Source: Brachybacterium faecium DSM 4810 (lineage in GTDB: Bacteria; Actinomycetota; Actinomycetes; Actinomycetales; Dermabacteraceae). Taken from it: a stretch of 64,000 nucleotides of DNA. Where the stretch lies: contig CP001643.1 of assembly GCA_000023405.1 (NCBI GenBank), forward strand, positions 434,001 to 498,000, read 5' to 3'. Shown here in pieces: positions 1 to 8,874 of this stretch; position 1 is the first letter of the stretch; the number at the start of each line of letters is the position of its first letter. Both the position numbers and the translations under genes were made by a program. The notes beneath the pieces were generated by a model, which was given only the letters and a program-made list of their open reading frames with translations, was not told the origin of the DNA and did not search any database.

Positions 1-298
1 GATCGAGGGCGCCTCCGAGCCCACCACCTTCGCGATCGGCACCGAGATCAACCTCGTCCAGCGCCTGGCCGCGCAGCACCCCCAGCACACGATCTTCTGC
101 CTGGACCCGGTGGTGTGCCCCTGCTCGACCATGTACCGCATCCACCCCGGCTACCTCGCCTGGGTGCTCGAGTCGCTGCTGGAGGGCGAGATCCTCAACC
201 GCATCACGGTGGGCCCCGACGTCGCCGAACCCGCCTGCACGGCGCTCGAGCGCATGCTCGCGGTGCGGCCCGCGGCCCGTCCCGTCCCGGAGCGCTGA
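1..298 (+). CDS. nadA: Quinolinate synthase NadA, C-terminal part only
   Basis: The 3' end of a gene that begins before the window; reading frame 2 is open from the first base. NadA condenses iminoaspartate with dihydroxyacetone phosphate to quinolinate and needs a [4Fe-4S] cluster. The visible tail holds the family motif CPCSTMYRIHP with the last cluster-ligand cysteines, preceded by a GTEINL segment typical of the third NadA repeat. It ends two bases before the nadB start, with a GGAG just upstream of that start, so it heads a nadA-nadB-nadC-desulfurase operon. The N-terminal two thirds, including the first two cluster cysteines, cannot be judged here. Confidence 0.95.
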   Translation, partial: IEGASEPTTFAIGTEINLVQRLAAQHPQHTIFCLDPVVCPCSTMYRIHPGYLAWVLESLLEGEILNRITVGPDVAEPACTALERMLAVRPAARPVPER

Positions 299-300
299 GC

Positions 301-1905
301 ATGGCGGGACAGCCCGCCCCGCTGCGCACCGAGGTGCTCGTGGTCGGCTCCGGCATCGCGGGGCTCACCGCGGCCCTGACCGCCGCCGAGCGCAGCGACG
401 TGCTGCTGGTGACCAAGGGCGAGCTCGCCGAGGGCGCCACGTGCCGCGCCCAGGGCGGCATTGCCGGGGCCGTCGGCCCCGGGGACAGCCCCGCCGCGCA
501 CGCCCGCGACACCCTCGCCGCCGGTGCCGGCCTCGGCGACGCGGAGGCCGTGCAGGTGCTGTGCGCGCAGGGCCCTGCGGCGATCGCTGAGCTCCTCGCC
601 CGCGGAGTGGTCTTCGACCGCGCCGAGGACGGCTCCTGCGCGCTCGGCCTCGAGGGTGCCCACGACCGGCCCCGGATCCTCCACGCCGGCGGCGACGCGA
701 CCGGCCGCGCGATCGAGCACGCCCTGATCCGCGCCGCCCGCGCCCGCGCGGCCGAGGGAGCGCGCGGCGGGCTCACCCTGCTCGAGGACACCGCCCTGGT
801 GGACCTGCAGGTCGCGCAGGGCCAGGTGGTCGGCGCCGAGCTGCTCGCGGCCGACGGCTCCCGCGTCCGGGTGCGGGCGCGCTCCACCGTGCTCGCCACC
901 GGCGGTGCGGGGCAGCTCTTCGCCCACACCACGAACCCCGCCGTGGCCACCGGGGACGGGCTCGCCGCGGCCTGGCGGGCCGGCGCCGCGCTCGAGGACC
1001 TCGAGTTCTTCCAGTTCCATCCCACCGCGCTCGCCGTAAAGGGACCGCACGCCTCGTTCCTCGTCTCCGAGGCGGTGCGGGGCGAGGGGGCGCTGCTGCG
1101 CGATGCGCAGGGGCGGCGCTTCCTGCCCGCGCTCGACCCCCGCGGCGAGCTCGCCCCGCGAGACGTCGTCGCCCGCGCGATCGCCCACGTCATGGCCGCA
1201 CAGGGCGGCAGGCCCGTGCTGCTGGACGCCACCGCGATCGGTGCCGAGCGCCTGCGCCGCCGCTTCCCCACGATCGACGCGGCCGTGCGCGCGGCCGGGA
1301 TCGACTGGGGCCGGGAGCCGGTGCCCGTCACCCCGGCCGCCCACTACTGGATGGGCGGCATCCGCACCGACCTCGACGGCCGCACCACCCTGCCGGGCCT
1401 CCACGCGGCCGGCGAATGCGCCCGCACCGGGGTGCACGGCGCGAACCGCCTGGCCTCGAACTCCCTGCTCGAGGGGGCCGTGTTCGGCGCCCGCGCCGGC
1501 GCCGCGGCCGCCACGTCGACACCCGCGGACCATGGCTCCCCGGCCGCAGGACCGACGGGCGCGGGGGAGGAGCTGCCGCCCCGCACCGCGACCGGCCGCG
1601 CCTGGTCCCGCACCGAGCTCCAGGAGCTGCTGTGGTCCCACGCCGGCCTGCTGCGCTCCGGGACCGCGCTCGAGGAGGCCGCGGCCGAGCTCGCCACCTG
1701 GCGCGCCCCGGATCCCGCCGCGCACATCACGGCGCGCGAGCTCGAGGACCGCAACCTCCTCGACCTCGCCCGCCTGCTCCTCGCCCACGCCCTGGCCCGC
1801 CCCGGATCCGTCGGCGCCCACCACCGGCTCGACGAACCCGGCACCACGGCCGCGCCCCATCCCGTTCCATCCCTCGACCTCACCCCGGAGGCCCCCGCAT
1901 GCTGA
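301..1905 (+). CDS. nadB: L-aspartate oxidase NadB
   Basis: FAD enzyme that oxidises L-aspartate to iminoaspartate, the substrate of NadA. The protein is 534 aa, normal for the family. A Rossmann FAD motif VVGSGIAG is at residues 13-20, and the flavin-site segment GANRLASNSLLEG of the fumarate reductase/NadB family is near residue 380. The C-terminal third is the helical domain. A longer open frame starts at 115, but the ATG at 301 follows the nadA stop directly, has a GGAG ribosome site and begins just before the FAD fold, so it is preferred. Its last 7 bases overlap nadC. Confidence 0.96.
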   Translation: MAGQPAPLRTEVLVVGSGIAGLTAALTAAERSDVLLVTKGELAEGATCRAQGGIAGAVGPGDSPAAHARDTLAAGAGLGDAEAVQVLCAQGPAAIAELLARGVVFDRAEDGSCALGLEGAHDRPRILHAGGDATGRAIEHALIRAARARAAEGARGGLTLLEDTALVDLQVAQGQVVGAELLAADGSRVRVRARSTVLATGGAGQLFAHTTNPAVATGDGLAAAWRAGAALEDLEFFQFHPTALAVKGPHASFLVSEAVRGEGALLRDAQGRRFLPALDPRGELAPRDVVARAIAHVMAAQGGRPVLLDATAIGAERLRRRFPTIDAAVRAAGIDWGREPVPVTPAAHYWMGGIRTDLDGRTTLPGLHAAGECARTGVHGANRLASNSLLEGAVFGARAGAAAATSTPADHGSPAAGPTGAGEELPPRTATGRAWSRTELQELLWSHAGLLRSGTALEEAAAELATWRAPDPAAHITARELEDRNLLDLARLLLAHALARPGSVGAHHRLDEPGTTAAPHPVPSLDLTPEAPAC

Positions 1906-2822
1906 CCCGTGCCCAGATCGACCCCGTCGTCACCGCCGCCCTCGCGGAGGACGCCCCCTGGGGCGACCTCACCGGCGAGGTGTTCCTGCCCGCCGGCGCC
2001 ACCGCCACCGCCCAGCTCACCGCCCGCGAGGACGGGGTGCTGGCCGGGATCGACGTGGTCGCCGCCGCGTTCCGCCTCACCGACCCGGCGACGGAGCTCA
2101 CCGCCCACCGCGCCGACGGGGACCGCTTCACCACGGGGGAGGTGCTGGCCACCGTGACCGGCCCTGCCCGGGCCGTGCTCCAGGCCGAGCGGATCGCGCT
2201 GAACCTCGTGCAGCGGATGTCCGGGATCGCCACCGCCACCCGGGCCATGGTCGACGCCGTCGAGGGCACGGGCGCGCGCATCACCGACACCCGCAAGACC
2301 ACCCCGGGCCTGCGCGCCCTCGAACGGCACGCGGTGCGCTGCGGCGGGGGCGTGAACCACCGCTTCTCCCTCTCCGACGCCGTGATGGCCAAGGACAACC
2401 ATCTCGCCGTGCTCGCCCAGCAGGGCGTGGACCTCACCGAGGCGATCCGCCGGGCCCGCGCCCGGCTCGGCCACACCACCCGGCTCGAGGTGGAGGTGGA
2501 CCGCCTCGACCAGATCGAGCCCGTGCTCGCCGGCGGCGTCGACATCCTCATGCTCGACAACTTCTCGCTCGCCGACCTCGCCGCCGGGGTGCGGCAGGTC
2601 GCCGGGCGCGCGATCGTCGAGGCCAGCGGCACCGTCACCCTCGACACCGTCGGGGACATCGCCCGCACCGGCGTGGACGTCATCTCCTCCGGCGCCCTCA
2701 CCCACAGCGCCCGCCACCTCGACCTGGGCCTGGACATGACCGTCGCCGCGGGTGCTGACGGCGCCGCGCGTGCTGACAGCGCTGCAGGCGCTGCCGGCAC
2801 CGTCGAGGCCGCAGGCGCCTGA
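1899..2822 (+). CDS. nadC: Nicotinate-nucleotide diphosphorylase (carboxylating) NadC
   Basis: Quinolinate phosphoribosyltransferase, which converts quinolinate and PRPP to nicotinate mononucleotide, CO2 and pyrophosphate; third step of the operon pathway. The 307 aa protein shows the family signatures in order: RKTTPGLR with the substrate-binding Arg/Lys, GGGVNHRFSLSD, AKDNH, EVEVD, MLDNFS and ASGTV. The ATG at 1899 overlaps the nadB stop, which indicates translational coupling. The last about 25 residues are Ala/Gly-rich and probably disordered. Confidence 0.96.
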   Translation: MLTRAQIDPVVTAALAEDAPWGDLTGEVFLPAGATATAQLTAREDGVLAGIDVVAAAFRLTDPATELTAHRADGDRFTTGEVLATVTGPARAVLQAERIALNLVQRMSGIATATRAMVDAVEGTGARITDTRKTTPGLRALERHAVRCGGGVNHRFSLSDAVMAKDNHLAVLAQQGVDLTEAIRRARARLGHTTRLEVEVDRLDQIEPVLAGGVDILMLDNFSLADLAAGVRQVAGRAIVEASGTVTLDTVGDIARTGVDVISSGALTHSARHLDLGLDMTVAAGADGAARADSAAGAAGTVEAAGA

Positions 2823-2832
2823 GGAGGACGCG

Positions 2833-3975
2833 ATGCTCTACCTCGACACCGCCGCCACCGCCCCCGTGCGCCGCGAGGCCCTCGAAGCGGCCTGGCCCTA
2901 CCTCACCGGCACCTTCGGCAACCCCTCCAGCCACCACGCGGTGGGGGAGGCGGCCGCCGCAGGCCTCGAGGACGCCCGCCGTCGGGGCGCCGCCGTGCTC
3001 GGGATGCGCCGCAGCGACATCGTGTTCACCGCCGGCGGCACCGAGGCCGCGAACCTCGCCCTGAAGGGGCTGGCCCTGGCCTCCCCGCGCGGCAAGCACC
3101 TGGTCACCGCCGGCACCGAGCACGAGGCGGTGCTCGAGAGCATCGCCTTCCTCGAGCGGGTGCACGGCTTCGAGGTCTCCTTCGTCCAGCCCGCCGCGGA
3201 CGGGACGGTCACCCCGGAGGCGCTGCGAGCGGTGCTGCGCGAGGACACGACCCTGGTCAGCCTGGCGCTCGCGAACAACGAGATCGGCACGATCCTCGAC
3301 ATCCGCGCGCTCGCGGAGACGGCCCACGAGGTGGGGGCGCTGCTGCACACCGACGCGGTCCAGGCCGCCGGATGGCTGGACCTGCGCGGCCTCGGCGCGG
3401 ACGCCCTGACGCTCTCCGGCCACAAGCTGGGCGCCCCCAAGGGCATCGGCCTGGCGGCGATCCGGGGCCGGCTGCCGCTCGAGCCGCTGATCCACGGCGG
3501 CGGGCAGGAGAACGCCCGCCGCTCCGGCACCGAGAACGTGGCCTTCGCGGTCGCGCTCGCGGTCGCCCTCGAGCTGGCCGAGGCCGAGCGGGAGCAGAAG
3601 GCCGCCCGCCTGGTGCCGCTGCGGGACCGTCTGCTCGAGGCAGTGCTCGCCGCGCGCCCCGATGCGCTGCTGACCGGCGCGGATCCGCGCCACGGCGGGC
3701 ACCGCCTGCCCGGCCACGCCTCGTTCTGCCTGCCCGGGCGCAGCGGCGAATCGATCCTGCTGGACCTCGCCGAGCGGGGCGTGATCGCCTCGAGCGGCTC
3801 GGCCTGCGCCGCCGGCAGCGACGAACCCTCGCACGTGCTCACCGCCCTCGGCGTCCCCCGCGAAGTCGCCCAGACGGCGGTGCGCTGCACCCTGCCCGCC
3901 GAGCTCACCGCCGCACAGGCCGAGGCCGTGGCGGCCGCGCTCACGGAGGTGCTCGCCCCCGCACCGGCCCTCTGA
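2833..3975 (+). CDS. Cysteine desulfurase of the NAD operon (NifS/IscS type)
   Basis: PLP enzyme that moves sulfur from cysteine to an active-site cysteine for Fe-S assembly. The protein is 380 aa. The PLP lysine is K198 in SGHK, and the catalytic cysteine is C325 in the loop SSGSACAAG; an HTDAVQA motif lies between. The ATG at 2833 has a strong GAGGAGG site that overlaps the nadC stop. Position at the end of a nadABC operon parallels the nifS-like gene of the Bacillus subtilis nad locus, so the likely client is the NadA cluster. No scaffold or SUF gene is nearby in this window. Confidence 0.93.
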   Translation: MLYLDTAATAPVRREALEAAWPYLTGTFGNPSSHHAVGEAAAAGLEDARRRGAAVLGMRRSDIVFTAGGTEAANLALKGLALASPRGKHLVTAGTEHEAVLESIAFLERVHGFEVSFVQPAADGTVTPEALRAVLREDTTLVSLALANNEIGTILDIRALAETAHEVGALLHTDAVQAAGWLDLRGLGADALTLSGHKLGAPKGIGLAAIRGRLPLEPLIHGGGQENARRSGTENVAFAVALAVALELAEAEREQKAARLVPLRDRLLEAVLAARPDALLTGADPRHGGHRLPGHASFCLPGRSGESILLDLAERGVIASSGSACAAGSDEPSHVLTALGVPREVAQTAVRCTLPAELTAAQAEAVAAALTEVLAPAPAL

Positions 3976-4019
3976 CCCGCGCCGCCTGCCCGGGCCGGCG
4001 GCCGTGACAGACTGGGCGC

Positions 4020-4814
4020 GTGAGCACGCCGATGAACAACTCCCTGCCCTGGCCCACCGCGGCCGAGGTGCTGCCGCTGGCCACCGTGCGCCCGGTGCTG
4101 GACCGCCTCAGCTCGCTCGTGAACACCCATGAGCAGGATGCCTCCCTGATCCTCGGTCTCGCCGTCACCGAGGAGGAGGTCGCCGCCGATCCGCCGCCCG
4201 CCCTCGAGCAGCTCGGCGACGAGCTCGGCGGGATCCAGGTGCGCGGGCAGACGATGCTGACCCTCCAGATCGAGGACCGCACGGATGTGGGGCCCTACAC
4301 GCTGCTCGGCGACGCGACCACCTTCTACCCGCTGTACGAGACCCCGGATTCCGCCGTGGTGCTCGCCCTGGACGAGGACGGCGCACCCGGCGCCGTGTAC
4401 GGCATCGGCGAGGATCTCGCGCTGCGGCTGGCCGCGCCCGACCTGCCCGCCTACCTCGACCGCTTCGCCGGCGCCCTCGAGGCGACGCTCTCCGCGCTCG
4501 CCGCCCGCGGCCCGGCTGCCGAGGACGTCGAGGACGCCCGCACCGAGGCCGCGGAGCAGCTCATGGACCGATACCTCTTCACCGAGCTGCTCGGCATGGA
4601 CGAGGAGGCGGAGGAGACCGACGTGCCGCTGCAGGACCCGGCCGCCTCCGGCCTCGCCGACCTGCCCGCCGGCACCCTCGCCGTCGCCGATCTGCGCACC
4701 GCACCCCTCGGCGCCCGCGTGGACCTCATGGAGGTCGACGTGCCCGGCGACCCGCTCGAGATGCACCTCGCCTGGCGCGAGCACGGCCTCGTGATCGCCC
4801 TGCTGGGCGGCTGA
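4020..4814 (+). CDS. Acidic protein of unknown function, weakly SUKH-like
   Basis: 264 aa, strongly acidic, no leader and no membrane segment. The start is GTG. I do not recognise the family with confidence. The middle (about residues 95-165) reads as short strands followed by LALDEDG, then GAVYGIGED and a helix with DLPAYLDRFAGAL, a layout reminiscent of SMI1/KNR4 (SUKH) proteins, many of which are immunity or regulatory proteins. The C-terminal 50 residues look like a second small alpha/beta unit. The next gene encodes a WXG100-type protein, which would fit an immunity-like role, but that link is inference. It lies 44 bp after the desulfurase and might also be transcribed with the nad operon. 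Confidence 0.6.
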   Translation: MSTPMNNSLPWPTAAEVLPLATVRPVLDRLSSLVNTHEQDASLILGLAVTEEEVAADPPPALEQLGDELGGIQVRGQTMLTLQIEDRTDVGPYTLLGDATTFYPLYETPDSAVVLALDEDGAPGAVYGIGEDLALRLAAPDLPAYLDRFAGALEATLSALAARGPAAEDVEDARTEAAEQLMDRYLFTELLGMDEEAEETDVPLQDPAASGLADLPAGTLAVADLRTAPLGARVDLMEVDVPGDPLEMHLAWREHGLVIALLGG

Positions 4815-5023
4815 CCCCGACCCTGCGCCGCCGCATCTCCCTGGCGGCGGCCCGCACCTGCGCGGTCGCGCAGGGACCACCGCCGTCGGCCGCGCGTCGG
4901 GGCAGGTCAGCGCATGGGGAGTCCTCCCCATGGTGAGCCGCGCGGCGGCCGATTACGGTGTGCTCGGCAGGAGGGGACCGGCATGGCCGGCCGACGGGCG
5001 GCGGACAGGGGGAGCAGCGATCG

Positions 5024-6142
5024 ATGAACGCGTTCTGGGGAGCGGACACCGAGGCGCTGCGGAGGATGGGCACGGTGTGCACGCGCCGCGCCGATGCCCT
5101 CGCGGACCTCGAGCATCTGCTCTCCTCCGCCATCGAGAACACCGAATGGAGCGGTGAGGACGCGGACCGCTTCCGCGCCGACTGGGGCCGCATCGTGCGC
5201 ACCGGCCTGCAGGACCAGGAGGTCGAGCTTCGCCACCGCGCACGCCGGCTCACCCAGCATGCCGACGAGCAGGACGCGGTCTCCGCTCCCGACGCGCCGC
5301 TGGTGGGCGGGGGAGGCGGCATCGGCGGTGGCGGCGGCTCTGGTGGCGGGGCCGACGGGTCTGTTGGCCCGGGAGGCCGCGGCGGCCCGCTCGCGGATCT
5401 GCTGCGCACGGCGCTGAGCACGCCCGAGGGCCGCACCGCCTTCCTCGGCTCCTTCCTGGGCAGCCTCATGGGTGGCCTGCTCGCAGACATGATCGCCCGC
5501 GGGGCCGGGCTCGGCATGGCGCTCGAGAACCTGCTGACCGGGCTCGGCCTCGGCGGCGGCCTCAGCAACCTGCTCGGGGAGTCGACCCTCCTCCCGGCCG
5601 AGGCGCACGCATCCCCGGCCTCCGTCGGCAGCGGGCCGGACGGCGCGACCGGCGAGAACCCCTCCGGTGCGGGCGGCTCTGCCGAGGTCGGCGCGGCGTC
5701 CGATGCCGGTACGGCCACCGATGCCGGGGCAGCCTCCGGCGGGGCAGCGGGTGCCGGGGGCTCCGGTGCGGCCAGCAGCGGGGGCGCCGCGACCGGCGCT
5801 GACGCCGCGGGCGGCGAGACGGCCGGTGCCGAGGCCGGCAGCGGGGCCGGCAGCGAGGCCTCCGGATCCGGTGACCATTCGGGTCTGCGGGGCACCGAGG
5901 CCGGGCCCGGAAGGACGGCCGGCTCCTCACCCTCGGGGCGGATCGAGGCGAGCGAGGACCAGGGCTCCCGCTCCGTCCTCGAGCGCCTGCTGGAGATGCT
6001 CGGCGACGCCCTCGGCGGCGGCACCCCGCCCGGCTGCCCGCACGCCGGCACCGGCTCCCCGCCTGGCGGCCCGCACGCCGGCACCGGATCCGCGATCGGC
6101 GCCGGGATCGGAGCGAGCGCTCTGGGCGGCTCGAGCCGCTGA
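5024..6142 (+). CDS. WXG100-type protein with long Gly/Ala/Ser-rich tail
   Basis: 372 aa. Residues 1-85 form a helical hairpin with WSG at 42-44 in the turn (NTEWSGEDADRFRADW), as in WXG100/ESAT-6-like and LXG proteins exported by type VII secretion. A glycine run follows (about 93-120), then a hydrophobic helical patch with LGSFLGSLMGGLLADMI (about 140-185), then about 130 residues almost entirely Ala, Gly, Ser, Thr, Asp and Glu. The end repeats PHAGTGS twice. The start is chosen at 5024 because of a GGGGGAG site; an in-frame upstream extension to 4958 is possible. No toxin domain is visible, and no EccC/EccB gene is in the window. Confidence 0.75.
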   Translation: MNAFWGADTEALRRMGTVCTRRADALADLEHLLSSAIENTEWSGEDADRFRADWGRIVRTGLQDQEVELRHRARRLTQHADEQDAVSAPDAPLVGGGGGIGGGGGSGGGADGSVGPGGRGGPLADLLRTALSTPEGRTAFLGSFLGSLMGGLLADMIARGAGLGMALENLLTGLGLGGGLSNLLGESTLLPAEAHASPASVGSGPDGATGENPSGAGGSAEVGAASDAGTATDAGAASGGAAGAGGSGAASSGGAATGADAAGGETAGAEAGSGAGSEASGSGDHSGLRGTEAGPGRTAGSSPSGRIEASEDQGSRSVLERLLEMLGDALGGGTPPGCPHAGTGSPPGGPHAGTGSAIGAGIGASALGGSSR

Positions 6143-6269
6143 CCGCCTTCGCCGCGCGCGTCTCCCCGGCACCGCCCGGCCGGCCTGCGCGGAGAGCCCT
6201 CTGGGCGGCGGGTCTACCCTGGTGGAGACGCCTCCGCTTCCGTGAGGCCCCCCGATCAGGAGCCATGCC

Positions 6270-7169
6270 ATGCCCTCGTCCAGCCCCGCCGCCCTCGCTC
6301 CGGTCCTCGTCCTCGTCCCCGGCGCCACCGGCGCCCCGGCGGACGGCGGGCCCCGCTTCCACCTGGCCGACGCCACCGTGCCGCAGCTGTCGGTCACCGA
6401 TCTGGTCGCCACCCGCGGCGACGGCGTCTTCGAGACCATCGGCGCGTTCGACGGCGTGCCCGTCAACGTCGGCCCCCACCTCGAGCGCCTCGCCCGCAGC
6501 GCTGACCTGGTCGATCTGCCCGCCCCCGACCTCGCCACCCTCGCCGAAGCGGTGGACGCCGCGATCAGCGCCCACGACCCCGTCGCCGAGCTCAGCGTGC
6601 GCGTCATGCTCACCCGCGGCATCGAAGGTGCCGGCGTGCCCACCTGCTGGATCCACGCCCGCGTCTCCGACGACTGGACCCCGTACCGCGCCGGGATGCG
6701 GGTGGCGGCGCTCGATCGCGGCTTGCCCACCACCGTCGCCGAGACCAGCCCCTGGCTGCTGCCCGGCGCGAAGACCCTCAGCTACGCCGTGAACATGGCC
6801 GCCGTGCGCGAGGCGAAGCGCCGCGGCGCCGCCGACGTGCTGTTCGTGGCCAGCGACGGCTACGTGCTCGAGGGCCCCACCTCCACGCTGCTGGTGCGCC
6901 GCGGCGACACCTTCCTCACCACCCCCGCGAGCGCCGGCGTGCTGCCCGGCACCAGCGTGAAGAGCTTGTTCACGTGGCTGCAGGAGCAGGAGGGGCGCAC
7001 GGTGCGCGAGGAGCTGATGACCCTCGCGGACGTCACCGGCTCCGACGGCGCCTGGCTGCTGTCCTCGACCCGGCTCGCCGCCCCGCTCACCCACCTCGAC
7101 GACACGGAGCTGCCCGTCGACCACGAGCTCACCGCCCGCTTCGAGAGGGTGCTCAAGGGCCAGGCCTGA
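6270..7169 (+). CDS. Class IV aminotransferase / aminodeoxychorismate lyase-like
   Basis: 299 aa PLP enzyme of fold type IV, the family of branched-chain aminotransferase, D-amino acid aminotransferase and PabC (which releases p-aminobenzoate from aminodeoxychorismate). The PLP lysine is K168 in PGAKTLSYAVNMAA; the downstream EGPTSTLL segment is the usual phosphate-binding stretch, and GDGVFETIGAFDG is the typical N-terminal strand. Length and the PGAKTLSY context suit PabC-like proteins, but there is no pabA/B neighbour, so substrate is not settled. A clear AGGAG lies 8 bases before the ATG. Confidence 0.85.
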   Translation: MPSSSPAALAPVLVLVPGATGAPADGGPRFHLADATVPQLSVTDLVATRGDGVFETIGAFDGVPVNVGPHLERLARSADLVDLPAPDLATLAEAVDAAISAHDPVAELSVRVMLTRGIEGAGVPTCWIHARVSDDWTPYRAGMRVAALDRGLPTTVAETSPWLLPGAKTLSYAVNMAAVREAKRRGAADVLFVASDGYVLEGPTSTLLVRRGDTFLTTPASAGVLPGTSVKSLFTWLQEQEGRTVREELMTLADVTGSDGAWLLSSTRLAAPLTHLDDTELPVDHELTARFERVLKGQA

Positions 7170-7272
7170 CAGCGGCGCAGCTCGACGCCACGACCCGTCC
7201 CGGGGGCCGGCGCCGCCCCCGGGCCCTCGCGCCCCGGGCCCTCCCGCCCCGGGGTCCGGCGATCTCGGCCGC

Positions 7273-7447
7273 CCGCGTCCGGCCCCGCTGCCAGGGCCCG
7301 CGCCTGGTTCCGCTGCGGGAACCTGCGCCCGGCTCCACTGCCGGGGTCCGCACCCGGCCCGGCTGCTGGGGCCCGCGCCCGGCCCCGCTGCTGGGGTCCG
7401 CACCCGGCCCGGCTGCTGGGGTCCGCACCCGGCCCCGCTGCTGGGGC
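7273..7447. repeat. 25-bp tandem repeat, seven copies
   Basis: Seven back-to-back 25-bp units start at 7273, 7298, 7323, 7348, 7373, 7398 and 7423. The last four are nearly identical (consensus CCGCRCCCGGCCCSGCTGC followed by TGGGGY); the first three are more diverged, suggesting growth at the right end. 25 is not a multiple of three and no gene covers the array. It sits in the gap between two converging genes. Confidence 0.9.
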
Positions 7448-7458
7448 GCACCCGCGAC

Positions 7459-7507
7459 CGTTGCATAGTGGGCGTTCTGGGAACCGCATAACGCCAGTTC
7501 TGCAACG
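7459..7507. repeat. Imperfect inverted repeat
   Basis: CGTTGCA at 7459-7465 pairs with TGCAACG at 7501-7507, and inside it GGCGTT pairs with AACGCC, leaving a 13-base loop and a short internal bulge. It lies between two tandem arrays in a tail-to-tail gap and is less GC-rich than its surroundings. It could be a terminator or a protein site; there is no T tract. Confidence 0.5.
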
Positions 7508-7510
7508 CTC

Positions 7511-7580
7511 GAGCGCGGGGAAGCGCGGGGAAGCGCGGGGAAGCGCGGGGAAGCGCGGGGAAGCGCGGGGAAGCGCGGGG
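7511..7580. repeat. 10-bp tandem repeat (AAGCGCGGGG), about seven copies
   Basis: Six perfect copies of AAGCGCGGGG occupy 7521-7580, preceded by one copy with a single change (GAGCGCGGGG, 7511-7520) and followed by a decayed partial copy. Non-coding. A perfect short array like this is expected to vary in copy number by slippage. Together with the 25-bp array it fills much of the 626-bp gap 7170-7795, in which I see no gene. Confidence 0.95.
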
Positions 7581-7795
7581 AAGCGGGGAAACGGGGGATG
7601 GGGGAGCGGGGACGCGGGGGCGCCCCCGGGGCGGGGCCTGCTCCGGCTGGCCCTGCTCCGGCTCGGCCAGCTCCGGCCGGGCGTGCCCTCCGCCGGGCCC
7701 GCTCCGGGCGGCGTCGGTCCGAGCAGCGGGCGGGTCAGGCATGGGCGAGCAGGACGCGTTCGAGGAGCGTCCCGTCGCGACGAGCAGCGGACCGC

Positions 7796-8752
7796 TCAGG
7801 CGCGGGCGAGCACCTCGCGGGCCAGGTCCACGTCGAACACGGCGGTGTCGATCGCCCCGCTGCGCAGCACGCCGAGCACGCCCGGCGCCTTCTCCGGCCC
7901 GGCCGCGACGCCCACCACCTCGGGGATCCGCAGCAGCTCCGAGAAGGTCACCGCGAGCACCCGCTGGTCCGTCGGCGCGCCCAGCGGCACCCCGTCGGCG
8001 TCGATGAAGCGACCGCACACGTCGCCCACCGGCCGCTGCGCCGCGAACGCGGCCTGCTCCGCCTCGTTCAGCCGCATCAGCTCCACCACGTGCGGGGAGG
8101 AATGCCTGCCCACCGAGCCGATGCCCACCAGCGCCAGCTCCACCTGCGCCGCCGCGGCCAGCACCTGCCCGATGCTGGACTCCCCGCGCAGCGTCGCCAC
8201 GGCCGTGGCCGATTCGAGCACCGCCGGGGCGTACAGGGTGCGGGGCGTCGCCCCGAGCCGGGAGGCGAGCACCCGCAGCACGGACTCTCCCGAATCGAAC
8301 TGGTCCAGCGAGCTGTGCCCGCCCACCAGGGGCAGCACCTCCGGGGTGGGGCGGGGGCGCAGCGTCTCGAGCTGCGCGACCACGCTCTGGACCGTCTGCC
8401 CCCAGGAGACCCCGATGCTGCGCACCGTCGCGAGGCGCTGCGTGAGCACTGCGGCGCCCTCGCGCGCCACCGCCTCCATCGCGGGGGTGCGCGGAGCGGA
8501 GACCACATGCGCCTCGCGGAGGGAGAAGGCCGCGCGCAGCGCCGCCTCGAGCGCCTCGTCGCGGCGCGGCGGCCCCTCCGGGTCGTGGATCGTGATCTCC
8601 ACGATCCCGCGATCGCGCGCCTGGGTGAGGATCCGCGAGACGTTCGAGCGGGACAGCCCCAGCTCCTGCGCGATCTCCGTCTGCGAATGACCCTGCTCGT
8701 AGTAGAGGCGCGCCGCGCGCACGACCACGGCGGTGTCACGAGGGGCGGGCAT
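7796..8752 (-). CDS. SorC/DeoR-type sugar-binding transcriptional regulator
   Basis: 318 aa. An N-terminal helix-turn-helix is at about residues 20-55 (LYYEQGHSQTEIAQELGLS followed by RSNVSRILTQA), followed by the SorC effector domain with GVSWGQTV, LPLVGGH and the later motif VALVGIGS-like stretch (ELALVGIGSVG). This family binds phosphorylated sugars and usually controls the uptake and catabolism genes next door. The start at 8752 has AGGAG 4-8 bases upstream; the frame is open further upstream but without coding character. It is divergent from the EIIA gene, 122 bp apart, so that gene is the obvious target. Confidence 0.88.
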   Translation of the reverse strand: MPAPRDTAVVVRAARLYYEQGHSQTEIAQELGLSRSNVSRILTQARDRGIVEITIHDPEGPPRRDEALEAALRAAFSLREAHVVSAPRTPAMEAVAREGAAVLTQRLATVRSIGVSWGQTVQSVVAQLETLRPRPTPEVLPLVGGHSSLDQFDSGESVLRVLASRLGATPRTLYAPAVLESATAVATLRGESSIGQVLAAAAQVELALVGIGSVGRHSSPHVVELMRLNEAEQAAFAAQRPVGDVCGRFIDADGVPLGAPTDQRVLAVTFSELLRIPEVVGVAAGPEKAPGVLGVLRSGAIDTAVFDVDLAREVLARA

Positions 8753-8874
8753 GGCACTCCTGTGCGGCACGGAGGACGGGCGCGGAGGACGCGCCCGGAC
8801 GAATGCGACCAGCCTACGCAGGCAGGGCGGCATCAGGTGCCAGAATCGGAGGGCCGCCACCCGGGAGGAAGCCC

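Noticed and set aside
7273..7580. Possible CRISPR array
   Set aside because: Units are head-to-tail with no spacers, and no cas gene is present.
7461..8690. 409-residue plus-strand frame starting in the 10-bp repeat
   Set aside because: The start consists of translated repeat units and the remainder is antisense to the SorC-type regulator.
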